Origin: Corythucha ciliata
Lineage: Eukaryota; Arthropoda; Insecta; Hemiptera; Tingidae
DNA: 64,000 bases
NCBI GenBank assembly: GCA_038030265.1
Contig: CM075943.1
Location: forward strand, 60,859,971 to 60,923,970
Direction of reading: 5' to 3'
The notes beneath the pieces are model-generated. The model worked only from the letters and a program-made list of their open reading frames with translations. It was not told where the DNA came from and did no database searches. The position numbers and the translations under genes are program-made. Of this stretch, positions 23,804-35,040 are shown piece after piece. Positions within the stretch are counted from its first letter, which is position 1, and each line of letters opens with the position of its first letter.

Positions 23804-25262
23804 GTCGTCTCCTTCTTCTAATACCGTGTTCGGCAGGATTACATTGGGTAGTGCATGTCGGCGAGCAGGCTTTACAATAATGGCGGCAAAAATGCTTGGC
23901 TATGTCAGTCTCGTCGGTTATGACCCTATCACCGTCGACCAATGGGTGATTTCTCTCATTCCCTTCGTTGTTCAGTTTCGAGACGTATTTATGGGCTTTG
24001 AGACCGTCTTTGCGGTAGTCTAGGCTACCAAGGAAGGAGCTGCATGCCTTCCGCTTCGCCTGGACAATCTCAAATTTCAACCTGGCCGATCTCTGTTTCA
24101 GAGCAATCCTGTCACCCACTGAACCCGGATTTCGCTCGGCATTCTCTCTGGCCTGATCCCTCTCCTCTTTCAATCTTTGCAGAGCGCTATTCCAGAATGG
24201 ACTATACTTCTTCACTCTGCCACTAGGGATACATTTACCTGCTGCTTTCATGATTGCTGCTGTTACCGCTTTACACGACGAGTCCACATTGTCTGTCACC
24301 AGGTCCAACGTTAACGAATCGTCGGCTTTTTGTAGTCCGTCCACCTGGCTTTCTTCAGGTTCCAGTATGACTTCTTCTCAGCAGGGGTTTCTCTGATGGG
24401 GGGTGCAGATTGCTACCAGCATTAGCTTGTGACCCATATTTCCAGGGGCGTGGCCGAGAGAGTGTTTGATCCATGGCATTTGGGAGGAATGGGCCAGAAT
24501 GACGTCCGGGTGCGACAAAGAGCCTGAATAAGACAGGAAAGTGGGTGCCATGTCTTCATTGTCCACGAATCCAGCTGGGCTCGAGCCGATGAATTCTTCC
24601 CAGATTCGTTCCACCGGATCCGAGCCGTTATATCCCCAGACAGTTGACGGCGCATTCAAGTCTCCTAGGAATCCTATTCTGTTTCCAACCAGCCGAGGTT
24701 TGGTTTGTTGCGAGGCGGGTTGTATATCACAAAAAATACGTCTTCGATTTCTGTTCCTCCAGACCTCAATCCGCACTGCTTCCAATTTGTCCGTGGCCGT
24801 CATCTCCTTGCAGGTGCTGAAACTAGTAACAATGGAAGCATTTGTCGCCAATATTATGCCCGGCTCCGTTTTAGGGAGTACATTTGGTACCCTGGAAGTT
24901 GGTATTGGTCCAGGTTATCTGCCGCAGCTCCAGCTTCCACTATCCCCAGTACGTCAATATCTTGAGCATAAATTTCGTACTTCAATTCGGAGAACTTGTC
25001 CTGTGTAAGGCCGCCTGCGTTCCAGAACAGTGTTCTGAGCAGCGCGTTGTCCGGGCCTTGAAAAAGGCCATTTAAACGAGACGGTATTGTCATTGTCTCG
25101 TGCTTTTGTCGCTTGTCTTTGTGATGATGGGCTGGATTCTTTCGGCGACGGTGTTGGTCTGTTAGCACTACCCGGGGGGGCACCTGAGCGGGAGTGAAGT
25201 TCGAAAAACTTTGCTCGGAGGTCGACCAACAATTGCCCCCCATGCACCAACAATTGCCCCCC
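23793..25262 (-). pseudogene. LINE apurinic-type endonuclease domain and linker
   Basis: Three frame segments. The N-terminal part reads LFWNAGGLTQDKFSEL then DIDVLGIVEAG, with the Asn and Glu of the metal site. The middle part has FLGDLNAPSTVWG (the GDxN motif) and LSHPDVILAHS. The SDH-type end motif has degenerated to GHKLM. A linker from 24344 to 23793 rich in Arg/Lys joins it to the RT. Frame breaks fall at about 24850 and 24720, with a stop near 24376. This nuclease would nick target DNA to prime reverse transcription. Confidence 0.88.
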
Positions 25263-25275
25263 CTCCCGGATGCAA
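25263..25275. repeat. LINE target-site duplication, 5' side copy
   Basis: CTCCCGGATGCAA, identical to 21392-21404, lies directly beyond the GGGGGG start of the minus-strand element and so fixes its 5' boundary. Confidence 0.88.
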
Positions 25276-25507
25276 ATCGACGAAGTCGATGATACGAGTG
25301 CAAATGGAAAACACACACTTTTACACCCAATTTAAGGGGGACAGTGGTGGCCTCTCAATGATGTTGGGAAGGAAACCGCGAGTAAATTGGTCAATTGAGG
25401 ATAAATCGAAATACTCAGAAAAAATGGCCCTCAAAATCTTTCAGTTGGGCGATTTTTAGAGGAAACGGCGAAAATTTAGAAATGAATGAAACCGCGTATC
25501 GTGGGGT

Positions 25508-27340
25508 CACTGGCGGATCTACACGAAATCTCCAAGAGGCCCCTAAGTCTCTGTATGAACGAGACATATAATTTTAACTTAGCATTTTCCTTATTTTAGC
25601 CACGAATTACCGCTATTTCACCTTGTCTATATCCGCCAATTAGCGCTCTATGACCAGTTTAAGCCGAGAATTTATCAATTTCAGCTATGAATGAGTACTT
25701 TTTGTCAACTTTACCCGCAAATCAGCGCTTATTTTCTTAATTTTGGCCGCGTTTATCATTCTTCTCAATTTTAGCCGCGGATTAGCTGTTTTGTCCCCTC
25801 CCCCTCCCATATCCATGGATTTGCGCATTTTCTCAACTTTAGCAGCAAAGTAGCGTTTTTATCTCGTGAGCGAGTTTCTTAATTTAAAGACGAGTTTTGG
25901 AGTTTTCCACAATTTTAGCAGAAAATTAGCGATTTTTTCAATTTTCTTTGCAGGGGATTAGCACTTTTCTCAATTTTAGCTGAAAATTAGAGTTTTTCAT
26001 AAGTGTTTTCCTGAATATTACCCACGAAATAGAAGGCTTTTCACATATTAGGGTTTTTTGGTTCACCATCTGCTATGCATGAGCGATTTTTCTCAGTTTT
26101 ACCTCAAAAGTTGCATTCAGAAGCACGCGAATGGCGTATATTAATTCAGTTTTGACGCGAATCAGAATGTTTCTCAATTTTAGGCGCGAATTAGCAGTTT
26201 TTATCGATTCAGGCTTAAAATTAACTTTTAAAATCTCTTAATTTTGGCCAGACTATTTATTTAATTTCTAATAATTACCCGCAAATTAGCGGGTTTTTCA
26301 AATTTTAGCATCGCGTTAGCAATTTTATATTACTTTTAGGTATATAGCTCATTGCTTCTTCTCAGTTCTAGCCCGTCAATCAGCGTTGTTTTTACTTATA
26401 ACCGTGCGTGAATTTGCGGTTTTTCTGAATTTTAGCCACGAAGTTGCCTTCAGATTAAGGCGAGTATTTAAATTAAACATTTCACCAAACTTTAAACTAG
26501 AGAATTAGTGATGTTCCTGAATTTTAGAAGTGAATTGGCGCTTTTTCTTAATTTCAGCTGCCACAGCGTTTTCAACCAGTGCATTATATTTGCCAAGAAT
26601 TGGCGTTTTCCGCATTTTTTTTTTTCCATTTTTAGCTGGGAATTAGCACTTTTCCACAATTTGAACTGAAAATTAGCGTTTTTCTCAAATTTAGCTTCGC
26701 TAATTAGTGATTTTTTTCAATTTTAGCCGCGAGTTAGTGATTTTCTTTATTTGCATCCTCGAATTAACGTTTTTCCTCACCTATATCCGCCAATTGCAAA
26801 TTAGCGATTTTTCCCAATTTCAGCTGTGGAATAGCGTTTTACGCTAATTTTACGGCGATTTAGCATCTATTCCATTTTTTACACGCGAAAGGGTGATTTT
26901 TCTTAATTTCAATTGTGCAATTTTGCCATTTTTGTCCAATTTTTTTTTTTGTCAATATTATAGCGTGTTTTCTCAACTTTAACCGTGGGGTTGGCCCAAA
27001 AACAACACTTTTGCGTTGATTCCCACAATTTATTCGTAGAATTGCCTCCATGCACCGCGAATCAGCGATTTTTCCTCAATTTTAGTCTGGAAGTTGTATC
27101 GCGAGACCACGAAAAAGCGCTATTTCGCAGGTATAGACACGAATATTAGCGATTTTTTTTTTCAATTTTTTGCCGCGTCAGCAAGTTGCAAATTGCCGAT
27201 TAGCACTTTACTGGGCTTTAACCCTAATGAAGGACCTAATGAAACTGGGGACACTGTGTATTTTCTCTTTTTAGCCGCAAATTTTCCTCAATATATCGTG
27301 AATTTTCTCAATTTGAGCCACCAGATCGAGATTTTATGAG
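25508..27340 (+). repeat. Family A array behind a CACTGGCGGATC terminus and header
   Basis: CACTGGCGGATCTA (25509 onward) differs by one base from the CAGTGGCGGATCTA terminus at 7917. It is followed by the header GAAATCTCCAAGAGGCCCC (25525-25543) and AGTCTCTGTATGAACGAG, the counterpart of the 4142 header. From 25570 to about 27320 imperfect 30-bp family A units follow. A near-palindrome GGGGGATCTATCCCCC (27396-27411) may mark the right side. Many segments echo 12890-17330 (for example CACTTTTGCGTTGATT and ACACGAATATTAGCG), so these blocks are paralogous beyond the unit level. Confidence 0.75.
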
Positions 27341-27411
27341 GCTCTTTAGAGCGTTGGTACTAGTGCCCCTTCGTTCGCATACTCGTAGCTCTGAAGGGGG
27401 ATCTATCCCCC

Positions 27412-30400
27412 GTACCTACTCCCCTGTTGTGAACCCAAAATTAGGGGTTTTCGGTGTAAAGACTCAACGCCTCGTAAAGCTGTGATTGCTGAACAGTGCC
27501 GTCACCACCTGACCAACCTTCCCTTTATCACTCGTTATCATTAGTAACCATCTTGGATGGGTATTTACGTACATCCTATATTCGTCAATTAAAATGCTGC
27601 TGGACAGTACTTTATATGTATATTTTTTTTTTGTTAAACGCATTTAGCAACAGTGATAACCTTCATTGATTCAAAGATAATATTTCTTTTTTAATTTTTT
27701 TTTTTTTTTTTTTTTTTCCTTCTTCCTTTTTTGCGTATTATTTTTTCTCTTTGACCAATTATTATTATACCCTTCTATAATTAATTACGAAAATTGCTCA
27801 AACCACGTTATAAAAAACTAATTAAGTGATTTTCTACGCAATTCTCTCTACCCTTAAAAGCAATTTTCGCCCCCCTCCCCCCCTGTGATCACTAATTCAG
27901 ACCTTAAAAAACCTATAATTTTTAAAAAAAAGTTGCGAAAAATCATCCTTTAATTTGATCGTAAATTAACAAAAACACCTGATTCTCTCGCTTCTGTCTT
28001 TCGGTCATTTTTTGAGCTTCAGCGTGCCCCTTCTCCTCATCTGTTTTCAATTTAAAAAAAAAAAAAAATGGCGAGTGATGAAGCCTTCATTAGTGAAGAC
28101 TTATTCATGAGAAGAAGAAAAAAAAAAAAAAAAAAACAGAGAAGGTGGGAGTTAATTTTTAACGGCTTCTTCGCCCCTATTTTCCGGATGAAAAGACGAA
28201 AAAGGTGGTTCGTGATGGGAGGAGGGAGTGCAGAGTTGCAGGGAGTGATAATTTATGATTACTTTTATTTTAAAATGGCAATGACGTATTCAAAAAGTGG
28301 AAATCCTTTATTGGATTTCTAAGATGAGTAGAAAGAGTGCGTAAGATTGAGGGGTTGGCAGGGGCGGCGGGGGGGGGTCAAAGAGGACATTGCTATGGTG
28401 GTGTAGGGGGTGGGGCGAGTTTAGGGTTTTATTGCATTAGCAATTCTCCTCCTCTCCATCAGTTTCTTTTTCCATCCACTACACCTCCATCCCTTTTCTC
28501 GGTGCCCCCCCCCCCAGCCCTTATATCCAACTGTTTCTTCTTTTGGTGCCCCCGTTAAGTGGGCTTGAGTGTCCTCGGAGTCCTAGCACCCACCCACCCC
28601 CTCCCACCCACCCTCCATCATCATTTACCATCACCCACACCCCCACTGTTCATCCAGAAATGAATTTTCAAAACTTATCCCATTTTTCATTAAATCGCTT
28701 CTCTCTTGCTCAGAAATTAAGCACCCTCCCACCCCCCCTGCTACTTCCCTCCTACGAATGATTCCTTCGCCGTATACAGTGTTCTCAGCGGGGAAAAAAA
28801 AAAAAAAAAATAGACTGGGTTTGAAAAGGGGCGAAGGGAGGGGGGACCGTTTTATTTCCTGAGCTTTTGATTAAGGTTAATTCATGCTGGGGAGAGTGGG
28901 CCTCTCAAGAAAAGGCACCTACTAAGTTTTCTTTTTCATTCTTTTCGTTTGCTTTAATTTTTTTTTTTTTTTTTTTGTATTTTTCTCTAGTTTCTGTCAA
29001 TTTACCAAAGAGATCACTTGAATAAATTAAACAGTCCAAGCTCTATTTAAAGCGAGAGGACTTATATATATAATTATTCTTTCAGTTTTCACTTTAGCCA
29101 AAACGAAAAATCTGTGAAAACAAAGTTTTTCCGGCACGTTTTTAAAGAATGCCAACTCTTGGGGAGAAAACACAGGGAAAGCATCAGATAAAAAATTCAG
29201 CTTCCCCTTTTTTCCCCCATTTTCAACCCTTTTTCACTCATCTCTTCTCGACAACTACTGTCCATGAACAGACACTCTCGAGATTTCCCTCCCTTCCTCC
29301 CTCCCAACCCATCAAACCAAGTTTCAAACAATGACTCGGGAGAGGAAAACTTTTTCAGACCCAAAAATTCTGTTACCTCCCTTACCATCACTATTATGGG
29401 GGGGGGGGAGGGCTCGCGTCCTTTTGTGCAAGTTTTTCTTTTCTCCCCTCTCCTCCCCCGATTCGACCGTTTTTTTTTTTTTTTTACTTTTTCTCCCGCA
29501 CTTTTCGACCAAGCACCCCGAGAGTGCTTCAGGGCAAAGTCTCTTAAACCAATTTAGGGGCACTCTTCCTTCGTTTCGTCTTATATAAGGGGGCAGACCA
29601 AAAGCTGTACTTTTTTTTTTTTTTTGTATTTATTCGGAAACAATGGAAAGGTTACGTGTTGTTGAGGGGTGGGGGTTGTTACAATTGCTTGAATCTATTG
29701 ATTTGACTGAGTTGAGGGAGAACTCACAAAAACGATTTTTAAAAAAAAAAAAAAAAGAATTTCGTTGAAATTGCTTCAAATGAAAAATGTTTAACGCTTT
29801 TTAGTCCTCTTTTATTCAAAACGAGGAATTTCTTCCCCCTCCCCCTACCACGACCCTCGTATTTCTTTTTATTTTCATTATTGGTGAAAGAACATCTTGA
29901 GCACTTTCTTTACATCAAGAGGAAGCCCTCTTCATAACATTCAAGTTTTTAATTTTCGTAAATGCGCAAAGACAAAGAGAACGGTCAGTTCCCCCTCTTC
30001 CCCCCTCTGTTAAATAGAACACGCCATGTAGTACCCACTTTCTGAAAAAAAAAGAAAGAGAGAAAAGGGTCACTTCTTCAAATGAAGGGGGCATCTTTTA
30101 AATTAAAAATCTCCCAACCCCTTCCTTGAAAAAAAAAAAAAAAAACTGACTCCGTTCAGTCTGGCCATCAGAAGAGCCCTTTTTCCACTTTCAAGAGGGT
30201 TGGTTTGTCTGCTCATAATAGTTGTTTCTGCAAGGAGAGGGGGTACATTGATCTGACATTCCTCTTTTATGAATAACGCTATCGTTTAACTGCTGTCTTC
30301 CCACTCCTTCCCCTCCAACCGATGCTTTTCAACCCTTTTTTTTTTTTAAGTTTTGTTCAAAAATATCCCTCCTGTCCCCCGTTCCTAAAAAGCCGTGATC

Positions 30401-30755
30401 CCTGTGATTCCCACCCATCTGCCCATGTGAGGGGGAGAGATTGATGTTTTGGACAGCCTGAAACTGGGTCATAAACAGTTAAGTTGAGAAAAGAAGATTA
30501 CAAATTGCCAACGTATATTTTGATAACCGTTATAACAGCTACCTACGAAAATACTTCATCCCACGTCAACAGGAATTTTAACTCCCACTTTGCGAAGCTG
30601 ATCAACGTGACGTCTCGTTGGGGGTTTCTCCTTGGACGTTTATCATATAGTGAAGTTTCCCAGAGCGTGATTCAATTAATCAATTAGTACAAGCACACGA
30701 GCGCACAGAAGTCAGTATAACGTACAAACAAATACAAAATAATTAACCTAAAGAG
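27412..30755 (+). other. Intronic AT-rich DNA with homopolymers, no gene seen
   Basis: This low-copy-looking stretch is rich in poly-T (27697-27718, 28959-28976), poly-A (28794-28810, 29741-29755) and poly-C/poly-G runs (28505-28514, 29399-29408). Open frames here are low-complexity (Pro/Ser/Phe-rich) and are not credible genes. Confidence 0.6.
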
Positions 30756-31229
30756 GACCTAGTTATTGCAGGCTACTGCCGTGGCTACTCGCAGAAACTG
30801 GACTATTGGCTCAATCGGGGAGCCAGCCGAGAGCAGTTCTTCGATGTTATACGCTTGTCTTTCGCCTAGAACTCTGCTCCTGATATGGAGCAAGGCATGG
30901 CATTCTATCAGTATGGGCAGTCAGGACACAGGCGGGGCTCCTCACCAGCAAGCAGATGCCCGTGCGTCAGGCGTGTGTGGCCTGGTGATTTCCACCCCCT
31001 TCACGCCACGCCGTGAACAGTTCTCGGCGGACAAACCGTTTACGCTCGGCTTGAAACGCTTCAGCCCTCCACCAGTAGATGCCCACCTTCGACTGCTTTA
31101 GCGTCTCCAACTGCAACCGCCATCGCTCCATCGTGGGTTCTGCCCGCAGCCTGTCCTGCAGCATTGTCCGTTTCCGTTTAAAAATAATATCCCTGCCCGC
31201 CTAGAGTATCCGCTCGAGCTGGATGAGGA

Positions 31230-31460
31230 TTCCAACTAATATGGGGTTCGTCGAGAACTGACGATCTATTCCTTTTAGAGCACTTTGTGAATTCGTGCAC
31301 ACCATGAACCGTGCGCCATCAAGGGCACATCTTGAGGGCCCGACATAGGGCGATTAATTCCACCAAATACACTAGTTTGAGGGACAAGTGTCCCAAGAGC
31401 GTACAGCACCCTCCGTAACTACTGCACACCCCATTACCGTGTCCATCCGTTTAGACAGGC
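31230..31460 (-). pseudogene. LINE RNase H remnant
   Basis: Across two or three frames the minus strand reads TDGHGNGV, then VVTEGAVRSWDT, then YLVELIALCRALK and CTNSQSALKGI. These correspond to the first Asp, the Glu helix and the third motif of LINE RNase H. In the third motif Asn stands where catalytic Asp is expected (CTNS for xTDS). The final His motif was not found. Downstream (31160-30970) an Arg/Trp-rich frame continues without a domain I recognise. Confidence 0.6.
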
Positions 31461-32336
31461 GTGAAGCCCGCGAACCGCTCAATCAAAGCTGGTGGAACTC
31501 CACTTGGTAGACAACGGGAGAGTTATGATCCTCCAGATGCCGGGCCAGGTCGAGACATTTATGGGGCGCTAAGGATGGGTTAAGGGGGAGTTGGCAGGGC
31601 CTCAAGCGAGGCATCACCCCCACGAGCTGGATGTCGTTGCAAACTCTCTCCTCCTCAGCTCTGATGGCTAACGGTCGGGTTCTTGTAGGTAGCATTCGGC
31701 GTGCAAATTGTCCCCAGAGGCAAGATCGTAAGCAAATTACGATGGGGTGGCTCGCACGCTCCTTGCACAGTCAAGGGAAAGTTGCATCCTACGCAATGGA
31801 AGGGGCATTTCACTCGCAGTGAAGGCTTTGGACAGGGCTAGTCATGAATGCCCCTGTCACTACCCGAAGACCAAGGTTAATTACTCTGTCCAGGACCTTT
31901 AGACGTAATCTTCGGGCTGATCTCCATAGTCCAGTTTTGCTCTCACTAGGGTATCAAAAAGTCCAATAAGTATGTTCTGCTGGGCACTCCAGTTCATATT
32001 TGCCAACATCTTGATGAAATTTATTGCTTTTGTCGTCCTCGCACTCAAACTTTCAACACACGGCTGCCATTGCAGCGCCCTGTATCAAGCCGAGAAAGCG
32101 GATGCTCTCTTTAAATACCGGAGGTACACCATTCATTCGGAGGACAGGCTCGTAATTATGTGGCCGGAGCCTCCTGCAGAAGTGGACGCACATTGGTTTT
32201 CTCATTGTTAAACTTTAATCCATGTCTTTCGGCCAGGGGCCTTATTCCAAGTTATCGGGAAAAACTCACGTGAGGTGGTTGCTATGGCGAGATAATACTA
32301 TTTCTGATGAAGCGTCCTTGGATACCGCTTACGGGA

Positions 32337-32950
32337 TTATTTCCCGACAACTCTAACTAGGGCTCCAGAGGTGAGAATGGCATTGATTGCCGACTGCGCT
32401 ACCTGCTTGACTTCATTCAGGTCTCTGGCTGAAAAGATGAAACCCAAGTCGTCCACGTACATTGAAAATTTAATATTGATAGGCACGCAGTCGGCAATGA
32501 TGTTGACGGCAATGAGAAAAAGCGTGCAACCGAGAACAGACCCCTGAGAGATACCGTTCTCCAGCACGTGTGATGCCGTCAAAACCGACCCCCCAGCCTT
32601 ACGCGGAACCTTCGATTGCTCAGAAAACTGGAAAAAAAACTTGAAAAGTGTTCCGCGAAAGCCCCACTGATGGAGCTCCCTCAAGACGCCACATCTCCAA
32701 GTCGTGTCATATGCCCTTTCGAGGTCAAAAGACACGCCTATCGTCTGCAGCGGCGCTGCAGAAATGTATGCTGAATTTCCGCGTCTACTATGGCCAGCTG
32801 GTCCAACGTAGAGCGGTTCTTTCGGAAGCCCCCCCCCCCCTGGTATCGGAGCCGGTGGTTGACCATGGACTTCATCACCTTATCCAGTCAGCTAGTCAGT
32901 GATATGGGGTGATAACTACTAGTTAGACTGGGGTCTTTATCATCTTTGAG
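32337..32950 (-). pseudogene. LINE reverse transcriptase remnant
   Basis: The 132-codon frame contains SFDLERAYDTTWR (first catalytic Asp block), ELHQWGFRGTLFKF, ISQGSVLGCTLFLIAVN and the catalytic box MYVDDLGFIF with both Asp residues. Just upstream, in other frames, are remnants of the GFRKNRSTLDQL-type block. Together they identify a Jockey-type LINE RT. Confidence 0.85.
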
Positions 32951-33019
32951 TATGGGAATGAGTCCGGGTACTCTCCGGAATTCCAAATTTCATTGAAGAG
33001 TTGCAGAAGGTTAGTATGC

Positions 33020-34150
33020 AGATCATCGTTTAGATTCTTCAGCATTATATTTGGAAGCGCTCGAGTTACGAGAATTTCTCAGAGCTCTGGCAAGTTTATT
33101 GAGAGTGAACGGCACGTTGTACCGTTCATCATCGGTCGAAGAGTCCAAGACGAGTGCTACACGCTCCTCAGCTTCCTTTATTTTTCGGAAAACCTTAGTG
33201 TAGGAGACAGAGCTAGAGCTCAGCTTGAAGTGAGCCGCGAATAGCTCGGCCACAGCTTCAGGGTCTCTTTCGTAACCACTTTCTGTGCGGAGGATAGGGT
33301 GTCGGCCAGTGAAGGACCGGACCCGATCCCACACTGTCCTTCGCCGATGTACTCGTCGTAATTTTTTCCGACGTAGTCGGCAAGGGAGACCATTCTAGCT
33401 TTTTTCACTATTTTTCTGTCTTGGGCCCGAGCAATTCGAAATCTGGCCAAATGATCCTCATCCGAACGTCTTCGGAGCTCTCAAAGGGCCCTCTTCTTTT
33501 GACGGTTCACAGCCGCACACTCAGGCGTCCACCAAGGCACTATGTTTCTTGATCGACTTCCCACCCCGACGCGCCGCCGCATCGAGGCCGTGGCTGCGCT
33601 CTGAACACGGCTGAAGTAAACCTCATAACGTCATTATTGGGGGTCCCCCTGTAAGTGGGCACCTCCTCCAGCCGTTCTTCTAAAGAGCTCCCAGTCTGCC
33701 GGCCTAGTCTCCCATGATGGGGGCGACTCATACTCCAACTCTGGATACGCTGGAAGAGAGAAATATAGGAAAGGCGGTCACTTCTATACAGCTCACTTTC
33801 TACAGACCATTGCAACCTGGTAGCTTTGGAGGCGAGAGGCAAAGGCCAGGTCTGGTATCAAAACGCGTCCCCTCGGCGTCGTTCAATAGAACCATCCCTG
33901 AATAATTAATTATATTTTCCAGTCGGGAGCCTGACGGCGATGTCCATGTCGAGCCCCACCAGCCACTGTGGGCGTTGAAATCTCCCACTAATAAAACTGA
34001 CGGGGGGCAACTGCTGTATTAGAGCCGCTCCAGTGCTCCAGAATTACAATTGTTATCTGAAAAGTACACATTACAGGTTCCGTTGATTGGCTTTTTACTT
34101 CAGCGATTGCCTGTAGAGGCGTTGTTAGGCTTACCCTGACAGCCGGACTC
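33020..34150 (-). pseudogene. LINE endonuclease remnant and linker
   Basis: Minus-strand frames show SLTTPLQAIAEVK (about 34130), then after a frame change LERLIQQLPP and VGDFNAHSGWWGS, then NIINYSGMVLLND, all expected in the C-terminal half of a LINE endonuclease. The linker contains FRIARAQDRKIVKKARMVSL and the WDRVRSFTG-type segment with VAELFAAHF that normally precedes the RT. The N-terminal half of the nuclease is missing. Confidence 0.75.
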
Positions 34151-34229
34151 TACTGCAGGGTGCTACTTGTGCTGTGGCATGAAAGGGCTGATATCCCCTC
34201 AATCCAAACGCTCTCCCAGGAGGTAGTTT

Positions 34230-35040
34230 AGTCTCCTACAGACAGATACAGCAGGGAATCCCTTTTTTCTGTGCCACTCAGTGTCCTGCATGCGAAAGCA
34301 ATAGGCCGTTCCGTTCCATCAGGAAATTTGTGGCATCCAGACGGGCTAGCATCGGTTGCTAGAACGATATCTCTTGAGAGGATCGTATCGTAGTGAACGA
34401 GAACTTGATCAGAAGCTAAAGTAAACGCACACCTTTCCGAAGAAGACCATGCAAAGGGTAAGCCAAAGTGCTCAGATCTTTGACCAATCGACCATAGAAA
34501 TTGATGAGTCCGAGGAAAAACTTCAGCTTCGAAACGTTCCGAGGTGGAGGAAAGTTAAGAACCTTGTTAACGTTGTATGGACACTTCTTGACGCCAGACT
34601 TGCTAACTTTAAAACCAAAATACTCCAACTCGTCTACAAGGAAAATGGACTTAGCCTTATTGATCCTGTCGTTGTACTGAGCAAATCTTTTTTAGGAAAA
34701 TCAACTCCAAGAGTCGTCAAATGATGATATTTTGTATTTGAGACTATGCAAATGTCTTCGAAGAAAATAGCCAACCCGGGAATACTAGTCAAAATACGGC
34801 TGGTGCGCTGGAAATCCCGAATGGAAGACGCTGGTACTGAAAAAGACCGAAATGAGTGTTTATTGTTAAGAAATGTTGGTCGTCTTCATGTATTTCGACA
34901 TGATTAAATGCCTGAACAACATCAGTACAGTTCAAAATCGTTGACGATTCTTTGACGAAAAACTGTCCAGTCAGAGCTGGAAGAATCAAAGTTTCGATTT
35001 TTAACAGGAAAATAACATCGATCACAATTTTTATCAACTG
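34230..35040 (-). mobile_element. Decayed Ty3/Gypsy pol fragment (RT and RNase H)
   Basis: The minus strand first gives an RT segment with LTINTHFGLFQYQRLPFGIS then SAPAVF, typical of Ty3/Gypsy. After a one-base frame change comes GLAIFFEDICIVSNTKYHHL, in the place of the YLDD box. Another frame change leads to LEYFGFKVSKSGVKKCP and FLGLINFYGRLVKDLS, the connection region. Then DQVLVHYD and VLATDASPSG start the RNase H, followed by GTERPIAFACRTLS. LTRs, protease and integrase were not seen. The catalytic box reads FFED, so the enzyme is dead or the reading decayed. Confidence 0.87.

Larger units (their letters stand above)
21405..25262 (-). mobile_element. Non-LTR retrotransposon (LINE), APE-RT-RNase H, 5'-truncated
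   Basis: A 3.86-kb minus-strand insertion flanked by the exact 13-bp repeat CTCCCGGATGCAA, with a 17-nt poly-A tail (T run 21405-21421 on the + strand). It encodes, in order, an apurinic endonuclease, reverse transcriptase, RNase H and a terminal cysteine-rich motif. That order, with RNase H present, points to the I/Jockey/R1 side of LINEs; I cannot name the clade. ORF1 is absent, so the copy is probably 5'-truncated. At the 5' end GGGGGGCAATTGTTGGT is present twice (about 25221-25262). The ORF is broken into at least five frame segments, so the copy is dead although its target-site duplication is perfect. Confidence 0.9.
30760..34150 (-). mobile_element. Decayed Jockey-like LINE (endonuclease, RT, RNase H remnants)
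   Basis: Read on the minus strand this region shows, in order, an endonuclease remnant (TTPLQAIAEVKSQSTEP at about 34100, GDFNAHSGWWGSTW at about 33985), a linker (about 33450-33020), a reverse transcriptase (about 32950-32337) and RNase H traces (about 31460-31230). Many frameshifts and stops interrupt it, so it is much older than the LINE at 21405. No poly-A tail or target-site duplication was found. It abuts a Gypsy fragment at about 34150-34230 in the same orientation, so one may have inserted into the other. Confidence 0.8.

Noticed and set aside
32300..32350. Hammerhead ribozyme suggested by CTGATGAAGCG
   Set aside because: No GAAA box or matching stem II/III found nearby.
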